Of a stretch of 41,662 nucleotides of DNA, positions 1 to 8,413 are shown piece by piece; the stretch's first letter is position 1, and the number at the start of each line of letters is the position of its first letter. Source of the stretch: Amycolatopsis bullii. Its GTDB lineage: Bacteria; Actinomycetota; Actinomycetes; Mycobacteriales; Pseudonocardiaceae. Both the position numbers and the translations under genes were made by a program. Below the pieces are notes generated by a model. The model was not told the origin of the DNA, made no database searches, and saw nothing but the letters and a program-made list of their open reading frames with translations. The stretch lies in the NCBI RefSeq assembly GCF_014654205.1, contig NZ_BNAW01000069.1, positions 1-41,662 of the forward strand, written 5' to 3'.

Positions 1-87
1 GTCTCCGCCTACTACTCCGCCGCCGTCCTCGTCCCCGACGCCCTCGCCGTCCTCGAAAGCGCCGAGATCGGCCGGGAAACGCCGTGA
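1..87 (+). CDS. Family 2B encapsulin shell protein, first copy (3' end only)
   Basis: Only the last 28 codons lie in the window; the gene begins upstream. The visible C-terminus (VSAYYSAAVLVPDALAVLES, followed by AEIGRETP) closely matches the C-terminus of the next gene (VSAYHSAAVLVPDALGVLDD). The two are therefore tandem paralogues of the same HK97-fold shell protein. The stop TGA at 85-87 overlaps the next gene's GTG start at 84, so the two shell proteins are translationally coupled and probably made in comparable amounts. Identity rests on similarity to the complete neighbour. Whether this copy also carries the cyclic-nucleotide-binding insertion cannot be seen here. Confidence 0.85.
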   Translation, partial: VSAYYSAAVLVPDALAVLESAEIGRETP

Positions 88-1472
88 CCGTCACCGAAGA
101 GACCACCTCGGTCCAGCTGTCGCTCAGCGTCACCGCGGCGCGGACGCTGACCACGACCACCAAGACGCTGCCGCAGATGCGCGGCATCACCACCCGCTGG
201 CTGCTTTCGCAGCTCCCGTGGGTGGACGTCCCGGCCGGCAGCTACCGGGTCAACCGGCGGCTCACCTACACCCTCGGCGACGGCAAAGTCTCCTTCTACA
301 ACACCGGCGCCCGCGTTCAGGTGGTGCCCGCCGAGCTGACCGAACTCGCGCTGCTGCGCGGCTTCGGCGACGAAACGGCGTTGGGTGCGCTGGCGGAGGC
401 GTTCGAGCAACGGGAATACGAGCCCGGTGACACCCTCTTCGCCGCCGGCGCCCCGCGGGACACCCTGTTCCTCCTCGCGCACGGCAAGGTCACCCGCCAC
501 GGCACCGGGCCCTACGGCGACGACCTGCTCCTCGGCGCCGTCACCGACGGCGACCACTTCGGCGAAGAAGTCCTCGGGCCCGAGCCCGGCGCGTGGCCCT
601 ACACCGCCCGCGCGGCCACCCGCGTCATCGCGCTGGTGCTGCCCGCCGGCGTCTACGCGCGGCTCAACGGCCGGTCCGAAGCTCTGCGCACCCATGTCGC
701 CGAAGCACTTTCGCGGCCGCGGAAACCGCAGAACGCCAAGGGGGAAGCCGCGATCGACCTGGCCGCCGGCCACGACGGCGAGCCCCTGCTGCCCGGCACC
801 TACGTCGACTACGACCCCTCGCCGCGCGAGTACGACCTGGCCGTCGCCCAAACCGTGCTGCGGGTGCACAACCGGGTCGCCGATCTCTACAACCAGCCGA
901 TGAACCAGCTCGAGCAGCAGCTGCGGCTGACCGTGGAGGCGTTGCGGGAACGCCAGGAACACGAACTGGTCAACAACACCGACTTCGGGCTGCTGCACAA
1001 CGCCGACCTCAAGCAGCGGCTCACCACCCGCACCGGCCCGCCGACCCCGCTGGACCTGGACGATCTGCTCTGCCGGCGGCGCAAGACGCGCTTCTTCCTC
1101 GCCCACCCCCAGGCGATCGCGGCGTTCGGCCGCGAATGCACCGCCCGCCGGATCTACCCGGACACGACCGTGCTGGCCGGCAAACGCGTCACCGCCTGGC
1201 GCGGGGTGCCGATCCTGCCCTGCGACAAGATCCCGGTGAGCGCGGCGGGGACGACGTCGATCCTGGCCATGCGCACCGGCGAAGACGACGCCGGCGTGAT
1301 CGGCCTGCGCCCGAAGTCGCTGCCGGACGAATACCAACCCGGGCTCAACGTCCGGTTCATGGGCTCCGACGACCGCGCGATCACCTCGTACCTGGTCAGT
1401 GCCTACCATTCCGCGGCCGTGCTCGTTCCCGACGCTCTCGGCGTGCTCGACGACGTGCAGATCGGCCACTGA
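84..1472 (+). CDS. Family 2B encapsulin nanocompartment shell protein with internal cNMP-binding domain
   Basis: This 462-residue protein is predicted to self-assemble into an encapsulin shell, the virus-capsid-like (HK97 fold) bacterial nanocompartment. An N-terminal shell segment (about residues 1-90) is followed by an inserted cyclic-nucleotide-binding-like domain (about 92-205), recognisable from EYEPGDTLFAAGAPRDTLFL, a GKV strand and DGDHFGEEVL near 155-164. The rest returns to the shell fold (A-domain and E-loop regions), ending in VSAYHSAAVLVPDALGVL. The inserted domain distinguishes family 2B from 2A. The GTG start at 84 overlaps the previous stop, and the TGA at 1470-1472 overlaps the ATG of the polyprenyl synthase, so shell and cargo form one coupled operon. 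Whether the cNMP domain binds a ligand cannot be told from the sequence. Confidence 0.92.
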   Translation: MTVTEETTSVQLSLSVTAARTLTTTTKTLPQMRGITTRWLLSQLPWVDVPAGSYRVNRRLTYTLGDGKVSFYNTGARVQVVPAELTELALLRGFGDETALGALAEAFEQREYEPGDTLFAAGAPRDTLFLLAHGKVTRHGTGPYGDDLLLGAVTDGDHFGEEVLGPEPGAWPYTARAATRVIALVLPAGVYARLNGRSEALRTHVAEALSRPRKPQNAKGEAAIDLAAGHDGEPLLPGTYVDYDPSPREYDLAVAQTVLRVHNRVADLYNQPMNQLEQQLRLTVEALRERQEHELVNNTDFGLLHNADLKQRLTTRTGPPTPLDLDDLLCRRRKTRFFLAHPQAIAAFGRECTARRIYPDTTVLAGKRVTAWRGVPILPCDKIPVSAAGTTSILAMRTGEDDAGVIGLRPKSLPDEYQPGLNVRFMGSDDRAITSYLVSAYHSAAVLVPDALGVLDDVQIGH

Positions 1473-2494
1473 TGACCACGATGAACACGAGAACCGCGGC
1501 GCGCCCGCTCGCCGGCGTCCTCGCGTGGAGCAAGGGACTGGTCGACCCGGCGCTGCGGACGGCCGCCGAGCGGCTGCCGGAGGTGATGCGGCGGATCGCC
1601 GCCTACCACTTCGGCTGGCAGGACGCCCACGGGCGGCCGGCGGCCACCGACGGCGGCAAGGCGCTGCGGCCGGCGTTGGTGCTGCTGTGCGCGGAAGCGG
1701 CGGGCGGCGACGCGGCCGACGCCGTGCCCGCCGCCGTCGCGGTCGAGCTGGTGCACAACTTCTCGCTGCTGCACGACGACGTCATGGACGGCGACACCAC
1801 CCGGCGGCACCGCGCGACGGCGTGGACGGTGTTCGGCACCGGGCCGGCGATCCTGGCCGGGGACGCGTTGCTGAGCCTGGCGTTCGAAGTGCTGGCCCCG
1901 AGCGGGGCGGCGCACGCGAAGGTGCTGTCGGCCGCGACACTGGCCCTGCTCGAAGGCCAGGCCGCGGACCTGGACTTCGAGCAACGCGACGACGTCACCC
2001 CCGGCGAGTGCGTCCGGATGGCGGAGGGCAAGACAGCGGCCTTGCTGGGCGCGGCCTGCACGCTCGGGGCGGCGACCGGACCGGACGGCACGGACGACCG
2101 CTTCGGCGCGTTCGGCCAGGCGGTGGGCCTGGCGTTCCAGCACGTCGACGACCTGCTCGGCATCTGGGGCGACCCGGCCGTCACCGGCAAACCGGTGTAC
2201 TCGGACCTCCAGAACCGCAAGAAGTCCCTGCCGGTGGTGACGGCCCTGTGTTCCGGCACCCCGGCCGGCGCGGACCTCGCCGCGCTCTACGCCCGGAGCG
2301 AGCCCCTGGACGAGACCGAGCTGGCCCGTGCGGCTTCCCTCGTCGAGACCGCGGGCGGCCGCCAGTGGAGCCAGGCCCAGGCGGACGCGTTGCTCGCCAA
2401 GGCCCTGCGCGACCTCACCGCCGCCGTCCCACCCTCCCGGGCCACCACCGAACTCGCCGCCCTGGCCCGCCTCATCACCACCCGCACCCACTGA
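1472..2494 (+). CDS. Polyprenyl diphosphate synthase (probable encapsulin cargo)
   Basis: A 340-residue trans-isoprenyl diphosphate synthase that would condense isopentenyl diphosphate with an allylic diphosphate. Visible motifs are GKALRPALVL (62-71), the first aspartate-rich motif DDVMD (102-106) after LVHNFSLLH, the EGK near 185-187, and the second motif region FQHVDDLLGIWGD (223-234) followed by a KK pair (250-251). The second motif reads DDLLG instead of DDxxD, a form common in actinobacterial GGPP-type synthases, so a C20-range product is plausible but not proven. The ATG overlaps the shell-gene stop by one base (TGATG). Family 2B encapsulin operons are known to carry polyprenyl transferases as cargo. 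No long disordered N-terminal segment is visible; only about 10 residues precede the conserved RPLAGVLAWSKGLVDPAL region. Confidence 0.9.
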   Translation: MTTMNTRTAARPLAGVLAWSKGLVDPALRTAAERLPEVMRRIAAYHFGWQDAHGRPAATDGGKALRPALVLLCAEAAGGDAADAVPAAVAVELVHNFSLLHDDVMDGDTTRRHRATAWTVFGTGPAILAGDALLSLAFEVLAPSGAAHAKVLSAATLALLEGQAADLDFEQRDDVTPGECVRMAEGKTAALLGAACTLGAATGPDGTDDRFGAFGQAVGLAFQHVDDLLGIWGDPAVTGKPVYSDLQNRKKSLPVVTALCSGTPAGADLAALYARSEPLDETELARAASLVETAGGRQWSQAQADALLAKALRDLTAAVPPSRATTELAALARLITTRTH

Positions 2495-2507
2495 CCCGTG
2501 CCCGCAG

Positions 2508-2652
2508 GGGCATCACCCGTGATCGGCCGGGCATCTCACGTGATTGGAGGGGCATCTCACGTGATTGGAGGGGCATCGCGGAGATGCCCTCTCAATCACG
2601 CGTGATGCCCCTCTGCGCACGCGTGATGCCCGTGGGATCACACGAGATGCCC
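2508..2652. repeat. Symmetric array of 21-bp repeats between convergent genes
   Basis: The whole gap between the stops at 2494 and 2654 is filled by repeats with a 21-bp period. Forward copies, built on GGGCATCTCACGTGATTGGA, begin at 2508 (diverged), 2529, 2550 (identical to 2529) and 2571 (partial). Inverted copies follow at about 2591, 2611 and 2632, each ending in GATGCCC. The array can fold into one long hairpin or several small ones. Position and symmetry suggest a bidirectional terminator or a mobile intergenic palindrome family. Confidence 0.85.
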
Positions 2653-2653
2653 G

Positions 2654-3784
2654 TTACCTGCCGGGGCGGGTGAGGCCGGATTTGTCGGCGTTGAGGCTCA
2701 GGATGTTCTTGTCCGTGTCCTGGAGGGCCTTGGTGACCTGGGGAGACGAGGGAGATGTCGACAAGTCGATCAGGCGGATCGGGGCGTCAAGGCGGATCAG
2801 GGTCGGGATGTACTCGGCTTTGTCGACCTTCCAGCGGTCTCCGTCGCGGACGAAGCGGAAGCGGGCGGCCGCGCCCTCTTCCGTGTCGCCCTTGGGTTCG
2901 GAGTGGCGGGCGACGCTGTTGCCCAGCCCGTAGGCCACCCACTTGCCGCCGATCTTCTCGAACGGCTGGACCACGTGGGCGTGGTGGCCGACGATCAGGT
3001 CGACGTCGTCCGACGCCAGGATCCTCTTGGCCTGCGACCGCTGCTCGGCCGTCGGCTCGTGCTGGTACTCCACGCCCCAGTGCAGGCTCGCGATGACGAC
3101 CTGCGCGCCGGCTTGGCGGGCTTTGCGGGCCGCCGCCAGCACGGCGTCGACATCGATCTGGTTGGCCAGCCACGGTTTGCCGGCCGGCACCTTGATGCCG
3201 TTGAAGCCGAACGCGTACGACACCTGCGCGACCTTGACGCCGTGGACGTCGAGGATCAGCGGCTTCGCGGCTTCGGCCGCCGACCGGGCCGAGCCGGTGT
3301 GCTTGACGCCGACGGCGTCGAGCTTGTCCAGGGTACGGGTGACGCCCTCGGCGCCCTGGTCGATCGTGTGGTTGGACGACGTCGAGCAGGTGTTGTAGCC
3401 GGTGTCCTTGATCGCGTCGGCGATCTCCGGCGGCGCGCTGAACGACGGGTAGCCGCTGTAGGGCCCGCCCTCCGGCGCCAGCGGCGTCTCGAGGTGACAG
3501 ATCCCGAGGTCGGCCCCGGAAATCAGCGGCTTGATCCCGGCCAGCAGCGGCCGGTAGTCGATCTTGCCGCCGCCGTCGGCCTCGGCCTGTTCGGTCAGCG
3601 CCGGGTGGATGAGGACGTCCCCGGTGGCGACGACGCTGAACGACCCCTCGGGCGCGCCAGCCGAAGACGGAGCCGCCGTTTCCGGGAACGGCGTCGGCGC
3701 CGGCCCCTGCTGCCGCGGCGGGTTGCTGCACGCGGCCACCAGGACGGCGACCCCGGCGAGCGCGGCGACGCGGTACTTCGTCAT
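2654..3784 (-). CDS. CapA-family lipoprotein (PGA_cap metallophosphatase-like)
   Basis: A 376-residue exported protein. The N-terminus is a lipoprotein signal with lipobox LVAAC (Cys19), so it should be anchored on the outer face of the membrane. The mature part has the CapA/PGA_cap fold of calcineurin-like phosphoesterases: VVATGDVLIHP near 51-61, ICHLETPLAP, SSNHTIDQGAEGV (the Asn-His metal motif), VIASLHWGVEY, and DLIVGHHAHVVQPFE with VAYGLGN near the end. CapA proteins are linked to poly-gamma-glutamate or capsule metabolism, but no other pgs/cap genes are present, so the substrate is unknown. AGGGGGA lies about 5 bases before the ATG. It is convergent with the encapsulin operon and divergent from the sugar transporter. 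Confidence 0.85.
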   Translation of the reverse strand: MTKYRVAALAGVAVLVAACSNPPRQQGPAPTPFPETAAPSSAGAPEGSFSVVATGDVLIHPALTEQAEADGGGKIDYRPLLAGIKPLISGADLGICHLETPLAPEGGPYSGYPSFSAPPEIADAIKDTGYNTCSTSSNHTIDQGAEGVTRTLDKLDAVGVKHTGSARSAAEAAKPLILDVHGVKVAQVSYAFGFNGIKVPAGKPWLANQIDVDAVLAAARKARQAGAQVVIASLHWGVEYQHEPTAEQRSQAKRILASDDVDLIVGHHAHVVQPFEKIGGKWVAYGLGNSVARHSEPKGDTEEGAAARFRFVRDGDRWKVDKAEYIPTLIRLDAPIRLIDLSTSPSSPQVTKALQDTDKNILSLNADKSGLTRPGR

Positions 3785-4099
3785 CGGGTCCCCCTAACGT
3801 GGTCCGGCCATCCTGCCAGCCGGTCCGCACGAGCAGCGACGGCATCCCGGGGATCAGCAACATCCACCACAGTCGACAACACCGATCAGAACATTGTTAC
3901 CTGGCAAAACCGGACAACGCCCAGCCCAGGTACGAAAAAATACGATAAATCACCCGGGCATGCGTCACGACAGAACTACAGAGGGTAGGTCTCGCTCCGC
4001 TAACTGCGCCTTGACGCTCCTCGAACGGGTGTTTTGTAATACGAGTCACTGCGCTAACCCGACCGATCCACTCGACCTCGGCCCCCATGGGAGCACTCG
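3785..4099. other. Divergent intergenic region with a short AT-richer island
   Basis: This 315-bp gap separates the CapA-like gene (minus) from the sugar-binding protein gene (plus). Around 3890-3960 it is clearly richer in A and T than its surroundings, with a run of six A at about 3935-3940. The plus-strand promoter is listed separately. I see no coding sequence or RNA gene in it. Confidence 0.6.
4011..4040 (+). promoter_or_regulatory. Probable promoter of the sugar ABC operon
   Basis: TTGACG (4011-4016), an 18-base spacer and TGTAAT (4035-4040) form a good vegetative-type promoter about 60 bases before the binding-protein start. A GGGAG ribosome site sits at 4087-4091. Confidence 0.55.
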
Positions 4100-5125
4100 A
4101 TGTCCACATACCCGCACAGGTTCCGGACCTGGAGCGTTGTTGGTTGTTGTTTGATTTCCGGCGCCCTGCTGGCCTCCTGCTCTTCCGGCAAAGACACCGC
4201 CGCGCCGCAGCAGCAGGCACCCGCCAACGGCAAGATCACCCTGTACTACCTGCAGAAACAGGGTGACCAGCAGTACTTCGTCGAGCAGGCCCAGGGCGCG
4301 CAGGAGAAGGCGAAGGAGCTCGGCGTCGAGCTCAAGGTCGTCAACCTCGGCCAGGACGCCAACAAGGCGATCACCGAACTGGACGCGGCGGTCGCGCAGG
4401 GCGCCAACGGCGTCGCGATCGTCGTCCCGGACCAGGCCATCGGCCCGCAGGTGATCGACAAGGCCAAGAGCGCGGGCATCCCGCTGATCGCGTCCGACGA
4501 CGTCATCAAGGACGGCACCGGCGCGAAGGCCCCGTTCGTCGGCTTCAACGGCAGCCAGATGGGCGACTCGGTCGGCACCGAGGCCGGGAAGCTGTTCAAG
4601 GCCGCGGGCTGGGCCGCCGCCGACACGAAGATCATCAGCGCGTACAAGCAGGACCTGACCGTCTGCACCGACCGCGTCAACGCCGCGAAGTCCGCGTTCG
4701 CCAAGGCCGCGGGCGCGGACGTCCAGGTCATCGACGTCGGCACCGACAACTCCCCGGTCGACGCGCAGAACCGCTCCGGCGCGGTGATCGGCTCCAACCC
4801 GGGCGTCAAGCACTGGGTGGTCTGGGGCTGCAACGACGAGAACGAGACCGGCGTCGTGACCGCGCTGGCCAACTCCGGTGTCCAGGCGGAGAACATCATC
4901 GGCGTCGGGCTCGGCGCCTACCTCGACTGCAAGGACTGGGCCGCGAACAAGGACACCGGCAACAAGGCCGCGCTCTACATCTCCGGCGCCGAGGTCGGCC
5001 GCTCGGCGATCCAGGTGCTGGTCGACAAGGTGAAGAACGGCAAGGAGCTGCCCGCGGAGACGATCGCCAAGACCACGATCGTCAACAAGGACAACTACAA
5101 GCAGGCCGGCGTCAACTGCACCTGA
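4100..5125 (+). CDS. Sugar ABC transporter substrate-binding lipoprotein (AraF-like)
   Basis: This is the extracellular binding protein of a sugar importer, 341 residues. The signal sequence ends in lipobox LLASC (Cys27). The mature part has the two-lobed periplasmic-binding-protein fold of the ribose/arabinose class: KITLYYLQKQGDQQYF at the start, a VPDQAIGPQVIDKAKSAG segment, an ASDD motif near 132-135, and NPGVKHWVVWGCNDENETG followed by NIIGVGLGAY. The last two resemble the corresponding parts of L-arabinose-binding AraF, so arabinose or a related sugar is the best guess for the ligand. The ATPase and permease follow, with a strong hairpin between binding protein and ATPase, an arrangement that often keeps binding-protein levels above the membrane parts. 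Confidence 0.85.
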   Translation: MSTYPHRFRTWSVVGCCLISGALLASCSSGKDTAAPQQQAPANGKITLYYLQKQGDQQYFVEQAQGAQEKAKELGVELKVVNLGQDANKAITELDAAVAQGANGVAIVVPDQAIGPQVIDKAKSAGIPLIASDDVIKDGTGAKAPFVGFNGSQMGDSVGTEAGKLFKAAGWAAADTKIISAYKQDLTVCTDRVNAAKSAFAKAAGADVQVIDVGTDNSPVDAQNRSGAVIGSNPGVKHWVVWGCNDENETGVVTALANSGVQAENIIGVGLGAYLDCKDWAANKDTGNKAALYISGAEVGRSAIQVLVDKVKNGKELPAETIAKTTIVNKDNYKQAGVNCT

Positions 5126-5136
5126 CCGCCCACCCC

Positions 5137-5180
5137 TCGTGAGTGGTAAGGCGGGTTCTAACCCGCCTTACCACTCACGA
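5137..5180. terminator. Perfect 21-bp inverted repeat inside the transporter operon
   Basis: The arms at 5137-5157 and 5160-5180 are exact reverse complements separated by CT. The hairpin lies in the 75-bp gap after the binding-protein gene. No U-tract follows. It probably stabilises the upstream mRNA end or terminates part of the transcripts. It could also be a copy of a dispersed palindromic repeat. Confidence 0.75.
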
Positions 5181-5200
5181 CCGCCGTACGGAAGGCGACC

Positions 5201-6739
5201 ATGTCCAGCTCTCCTCCCGCGCTCGCCGTCGAGGGCATCGGCAAGCGCTTCTCCGGGGTCACCGCCCTCGACGACGTCTCCCTGGAGTTCCGCTCCGGCG
5301 AAGTCCTGGCCCTGATGGGCGAAAACGGCGCCGGCAAGTCGACGCTGCTGCGCGTGCTGTCCGGCGACCAGGGCCCGGACGAGGGCCGGCTGCTCCTGGA
5401 CGGCACCGAAGTCGCCTTCGACACGCCGCGCGCGGCGATGGCCGCCGGGGTGCGCGTCATCTACCAGGAACCCGAGATCATCCCGCACGTTTCGGTGGCG
5501 GAGAACGTCTTCGTCGGCGAACTCCCCGCGAAGGCCCGGGTGTTCAGCCGCCGCACGCTCACCAACGCCACGCACGACGCCCTCGTCGAGTACGGCTTCG
5601 AAGGCGTCCTCAACCCGGCGACGCTCGGCGCCGCGCTCTCCCCCGCGCAGCGGCAGCTCGTCGAGATCCTGCGGGTGCTCACCGCGGCCACTCCGCCGCG
5701 GGTGATCGCCTTCGACGAACCGACGTCGTCGCTGTCCGAACACGAGGTCGAGGCGCTGTTCCGGCTGATCGGGCGGCTGCGCGACAGCGGTGTCGCGGTC
5801 GTGTACGTCTCGCACCGGATGAAGGAGATCTTCCAGCTCGCCGACCGCGTCGCCGTGCTGCGCGACGGCAAGCTCGTCGGCGTCCAGCGGGCCGCGGAGA
5901 CCGACGAGGCCGGCCTGGTCCGGATGATGATCGGCCGCGACCTCTCGGCGCTCGAGCGCCGCGTCACCCAGGACACCGGCGACGTCGTGCTGAAGCTGAC
6001 CGACGTCACGACCGACGACGTCACCGGCATCTCGCTGCAGGTCCGCGCGGGCGAGGTCGTCTGCCTGGCCGGGCTGGTCGGCGCGGGCCGCTCCGAGCTG
6101 GCCCGGGCGATCGTCGGCGACCTGCCGATCCGGTCCGGGACCGTGGAACTCGACGGCAAGCGGCTGCGCGCGCACAACCCGGGTGACGCCGTCAAAGCGG
6201 GCATCGGCTTCGCGCCCGAAGAGCGCAAGACGGACGCGTTGCTCATGCAGCGGTCCGTCCGCGACAACGTCTCCATCGCCGTCCTGGATCGGCTTCGGCG
6301 CTTCCGGGTCGTGAAGCGGGCGAAGGAACGCGCGCTCGTCGAGGAGTACGTACGCGAGCTTCGCGTGCGGACGCCGTCGATGGAGCAGGAAGTCCGCAAG
6401 CTTTCCGGCGGCAACCAGCAGAAGGCCGTCCTCGCGCGCTGGCTCGCGCGGCGGCCGAAGCTGCTGATCCTCGACGAACCGACGCGCGGGGTCGACGTCG
6501 GCGCGAAAGCCGAGATCTACCGGATCATCGACGGCCTCGCCGCCGAAGGCATCGCGCTGCTGGTCATCTCCTCCGACCTGCCCGAGGTGCTGACGCTGGC
6601 CGACCGCATCCTCGTCATGCGTGCCGGGCGCCTCGCCGGAGAGCTCGGCCGCGAGGAAGCGACCGAAGAGGCCGTGCTGACCCTCGCCATCCCCGAAACC
6701 GAACCAGCCGTGGACGACGCCCAGGAGATCGGCGCATGA
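5201..6739 (+). CDS. Sugar ABC transporter double ATPase (AraG/RbsA type)
   Basis: A 512-residue protein with two fused ATP-binding cassettes, as in ribose, arabinose and galactose importers; it powers uptake through the permease encoded next. The first half has Walker A GENGAGKST (40-48), an unusual signature (LSPAQRQLVEIL) and Walker B VIAFDEPTSSLS followed by VVYVSHRM. The second half has the degenerate Walker A GLVGAGRSE typical of this class, signature LSGGNQQKAVLARWL and Walker B LLILDEPTRGVDVGAKAEIY. The ATG at 5201 follows a GAAGG ribosome site. Its stop overlaps the permease start by four bases (ATGA). Confidence 0.93.
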   Translation: MSSSPPALAVEGIGKRFSGVTALDDVSLEFRSGEVLALMGENGAGKSTLLRVLSGDQGPDEGRLLLDGTEVAFDTPRAAMAAGVRVIYQEPEIIPHVSVAENVFVGELPAKARVFSRRTLTNATHDALVEYGFEGVLNPATLGAALSPAQRQLVEILRVLTAATPPRVIAFDEPTSSLSEHEVEALFRLIGRLRDSGVAVVYVSHRMKEIFQLADRVAVLRDGKLVGVQRAAETDEAGLVRMMIGRDLSALERRVTQDTGDVVLKLTDVTTDDVTGISLQVRAGEVVCLAGLVGAGRSELARAIVGDLPIRSGTVELDGKRLRAHNPGDAVKAGIGFAPEERKTDALLMQRSVRDNVSIAVLDRLRRFRVVKRAKERALVEEYVRELRVRTPSMEQEVRKLSGGNQQKAVLARWLARRPKLLILDEPTRGVDVGAKAEIYRIIDGLAAEGIALLVISSDLPEVLTLADRILVMRAGRLAGELGREEATEEAVLTLAIPETEPAVDDAQEIGA

Positions 6740-7761
6740 GTACCCCCACCAAGGAAACGTCGGCGCCTGCCGCACCGCCGCAGCCGAGCGCCGCGCGCCG
6801 CGTGCTGTCCGGCATCGGCGTGCAGAACTCCAGCCTGATCATCACGCTGATCGCGCTGGTGATCCTGCTGAGCGTGCTGAACGAGAACTTCTTCCGCACC
6901 AACAACCTGCTGCTGATCGGCAGCGCGATCACCATCATGGGCCTGCTCGCGCTGGTCCAGACCCTGGTGATCATCCTGGGCGCGCTGGACATCTCGGTCG
7001 GTTCGATGGCCGGGCTGGCCTCGGTCATCTCGGCGATGGTGTTCACCTCGACCGGCAACGCCGAGGTCGGCATCCTCGCCGCGGTCGGCGTCGGCATCCT
7101 GTGCGGCCTGGTCAACGGCATGATCATCATCTTCGGCCGGGTCAACCCGGTGGTCGCGACGCTGGCCATGCTCGCCACCTACAAGGGCATCGCGCAGGTC
7201 ATCTCCGACGGCAAGGCGCAGGGCTACACCGGCGGCGACGACCTGTTCATCTTCCTGGCCAAGGGCGCGATCGCGGGCCTGCCGTCGCTGGTGTGGGTGT
7301 TCCTGATCGTCGCGGCACTGCTGCACTTCCTGCTCAAGTACACCGACATCGGCCGCAACGTCTACGCCATCGGCGGCAACGACACCGCCGCGCGGCTGGC
7401 CGGCATCAACATCAACCGGTACATCATCGGCGTGTACGCCCTGGTCGGCGTGGTCGCGGCGATCGCGGGCGTGCTGATCACCGCCCGCACCGGCTCCGGC
7501 CAGCCGACGTCCGGCTCGGAAGGCCTGGAGCTGCAGGCGGTCACCGGCGCCGCGCTCGGCGGCACGATGCTCAAGGGCGGCCGCGGGTCGATCATTTCGA
7601 CCGTGCTCGCGGTGGTCATCCTCGGCGTGCTCGACAACGGCATGTCCGGGCTGGGCATCAACCCGTTCTGGCAGAACGTCGCCCACGGCGCGCTGCTGGT
7701 GATCGCGGTCGTGCTGCAGCAGCTGCGCAGCGGGGAGCGGCGCGTCGGCCTGCCCGAGTAA
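6736..7761 (+). CDS. Sugar ABC transporter permease (AraH/RbsC type)
   Basis: A 341-residue polytopic membrane protein of the branched-chain amino acid/ribose permease superfamily. It has about eight to ten hydrophobic segments, starting with SLIITLIALVILLSVL, and the family motif GALDISVGSMAGLASVISAM around residues 77-96. Further typical stretches are GRVNPVVATLAMLATYKGIA and YAIGGNDTAARLAGI in the cytoplasmic loop that contacts the ATPase, then GAALGGTMLKGGRGS. The start overlaps the ATPase stop (ATGA). The next gene, a regulator, begins two bases after the stop, so importer and regulator are one transcription unit. Confidence 0.92.
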   Translation: MSTPTKETSAPAAPPQPSAARRVLSGIGVQNSSLIITLIALVILLSVLNENFFRTNNLLLIGSAITIMGLLALVQTLVIILGALDISVGSMAGLASVISAMVFTSTGNAEVGILAAVGVGILCGLVNGMIIIFGRVNPVVATLAMLATYKGIAQVISDGKAQGYTGGDDLFIFLAKGAIAGLPSLVWVFLIVAALLHFLLKYTDIGRNVYAIGGNDTAARLAGININRYIIGVYALVGVVAAIAGVLITARTGSGQPTSGSEGLELQAVTGAALGGTMLKGGRGSIISTVLAVVILGVLDNGMSGLGINPFWQNVAHGALLVIAVVLQQLRSGERRVGLPE

Positions 7762-7763
7762 CG

Positions 7764-8405
7764 GTGCGCAACCTCCACGCGCGCATCGTCGACGAATTGG
7801 GCCGGCTCATCGTCGAAGGCGCTCTCGGGGACGGGCAGCCGCTCGTCCCCGAGGAGCTGGGCCGGCGGTTTTCCGCGTCGCGCACGGTGGTCCGCGAGGC
7901 GTTGCGCGTGCTCGAGTCCAAGGGCATGGTCACCGCGCGCCCGCGGGTCGGGACCTGGACGCTGCCGCCCGAGGCGTGGGACGCGATCGACCCGGACGTC
8001 ATCGCCTGGCGCGTCGGCGGGCCCGGCGGCCGCGAGCACCTACGCGAGCTGCTGGAACTGCGGCTGGCCATCGAACCGCAGGCGGCCCGGATGGCGGCGC
8101 TGCACCGGCGTCCCGACGAGCTTTCGGCGATGGCGGCGGCCTACGCGCAGATGGCCGACGCCGAGGACACCGCGGCCTTCGAGGCCGCCGACGCGCAGTT
8201 CCACGCGGCGCTGGTCCGCGCGGCGGGGAACACGTTGATCGCGCAGCTGCAGGTGCCGGTGGTGGCGGCGCTGCGGGCGCAGGGCGAACCGGTGGACACG
8301 CTCGTCGCGCATTCCCGGGTGCTGACGCTGGTGCTGGCGAAGAACGCCGACGGCGCCGAGACAGCGTGCCGCCGATTGCTGGAAACCGTTGCGGCGTACC
8401 GGTGA
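7764..8405 (+). CDS. GntR/FadR-family transcriptional regulator
   Basis: A 213-residue regulator. The N-terminal winged helix (about 1-75) contains EELGRRFSASRTVVREALRVLESKGM, the GntR recognition region. The C-terminal part (about 90-205) is an all-helical FCD ligand-binding domain with ELRLAIEPQAARMAA, DAQFHAALVRAAGN and a late histidine (AHSRVL), the positions that usually bind a metal and a small organic acid. GTG at 7764, two bases after the permease stop, gives the expected start. By context it should control the importer and the secreted hydrolase downstream, with a sugar acid or pentose derivative as effector; that is inference. Confidence 0.88.
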   Translation: MRNLHARIVDELGRLIVEGALGDGQPLVPEELGRRFSASRTVVREALRVLESKGMVTARPRVGTWTLPPEAWDAIDPDVIAWRVGGPGGREHLRELLELRLAIEPQAARMAALHRRPDELSAMAAAYAQMADAEDTAAFEAADAQFHAALVRAAGNTLIAQLQVPVVAALRAQGEPVDTLVAHSRVLTLVLAKNADGAETACRRLLETVAAYR

Positions 8406-8413
8406 TCGGTACC

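Noticed and set aside
593..1471. N-terminal extension of the polyprenyl synthase into the shell gene
   Set aside because: The frame is open upstream but lies inside the shell coding sequence and is Arg/Pro-rich; the ATG at 1472 overlaps the shell stop and starts right before the conserved region.
2508..2652. Possible CRISPR array
   Set aside because: Units are only 21 bp, contiguous without spacers, and the second half is inverted. No cas genes are present.
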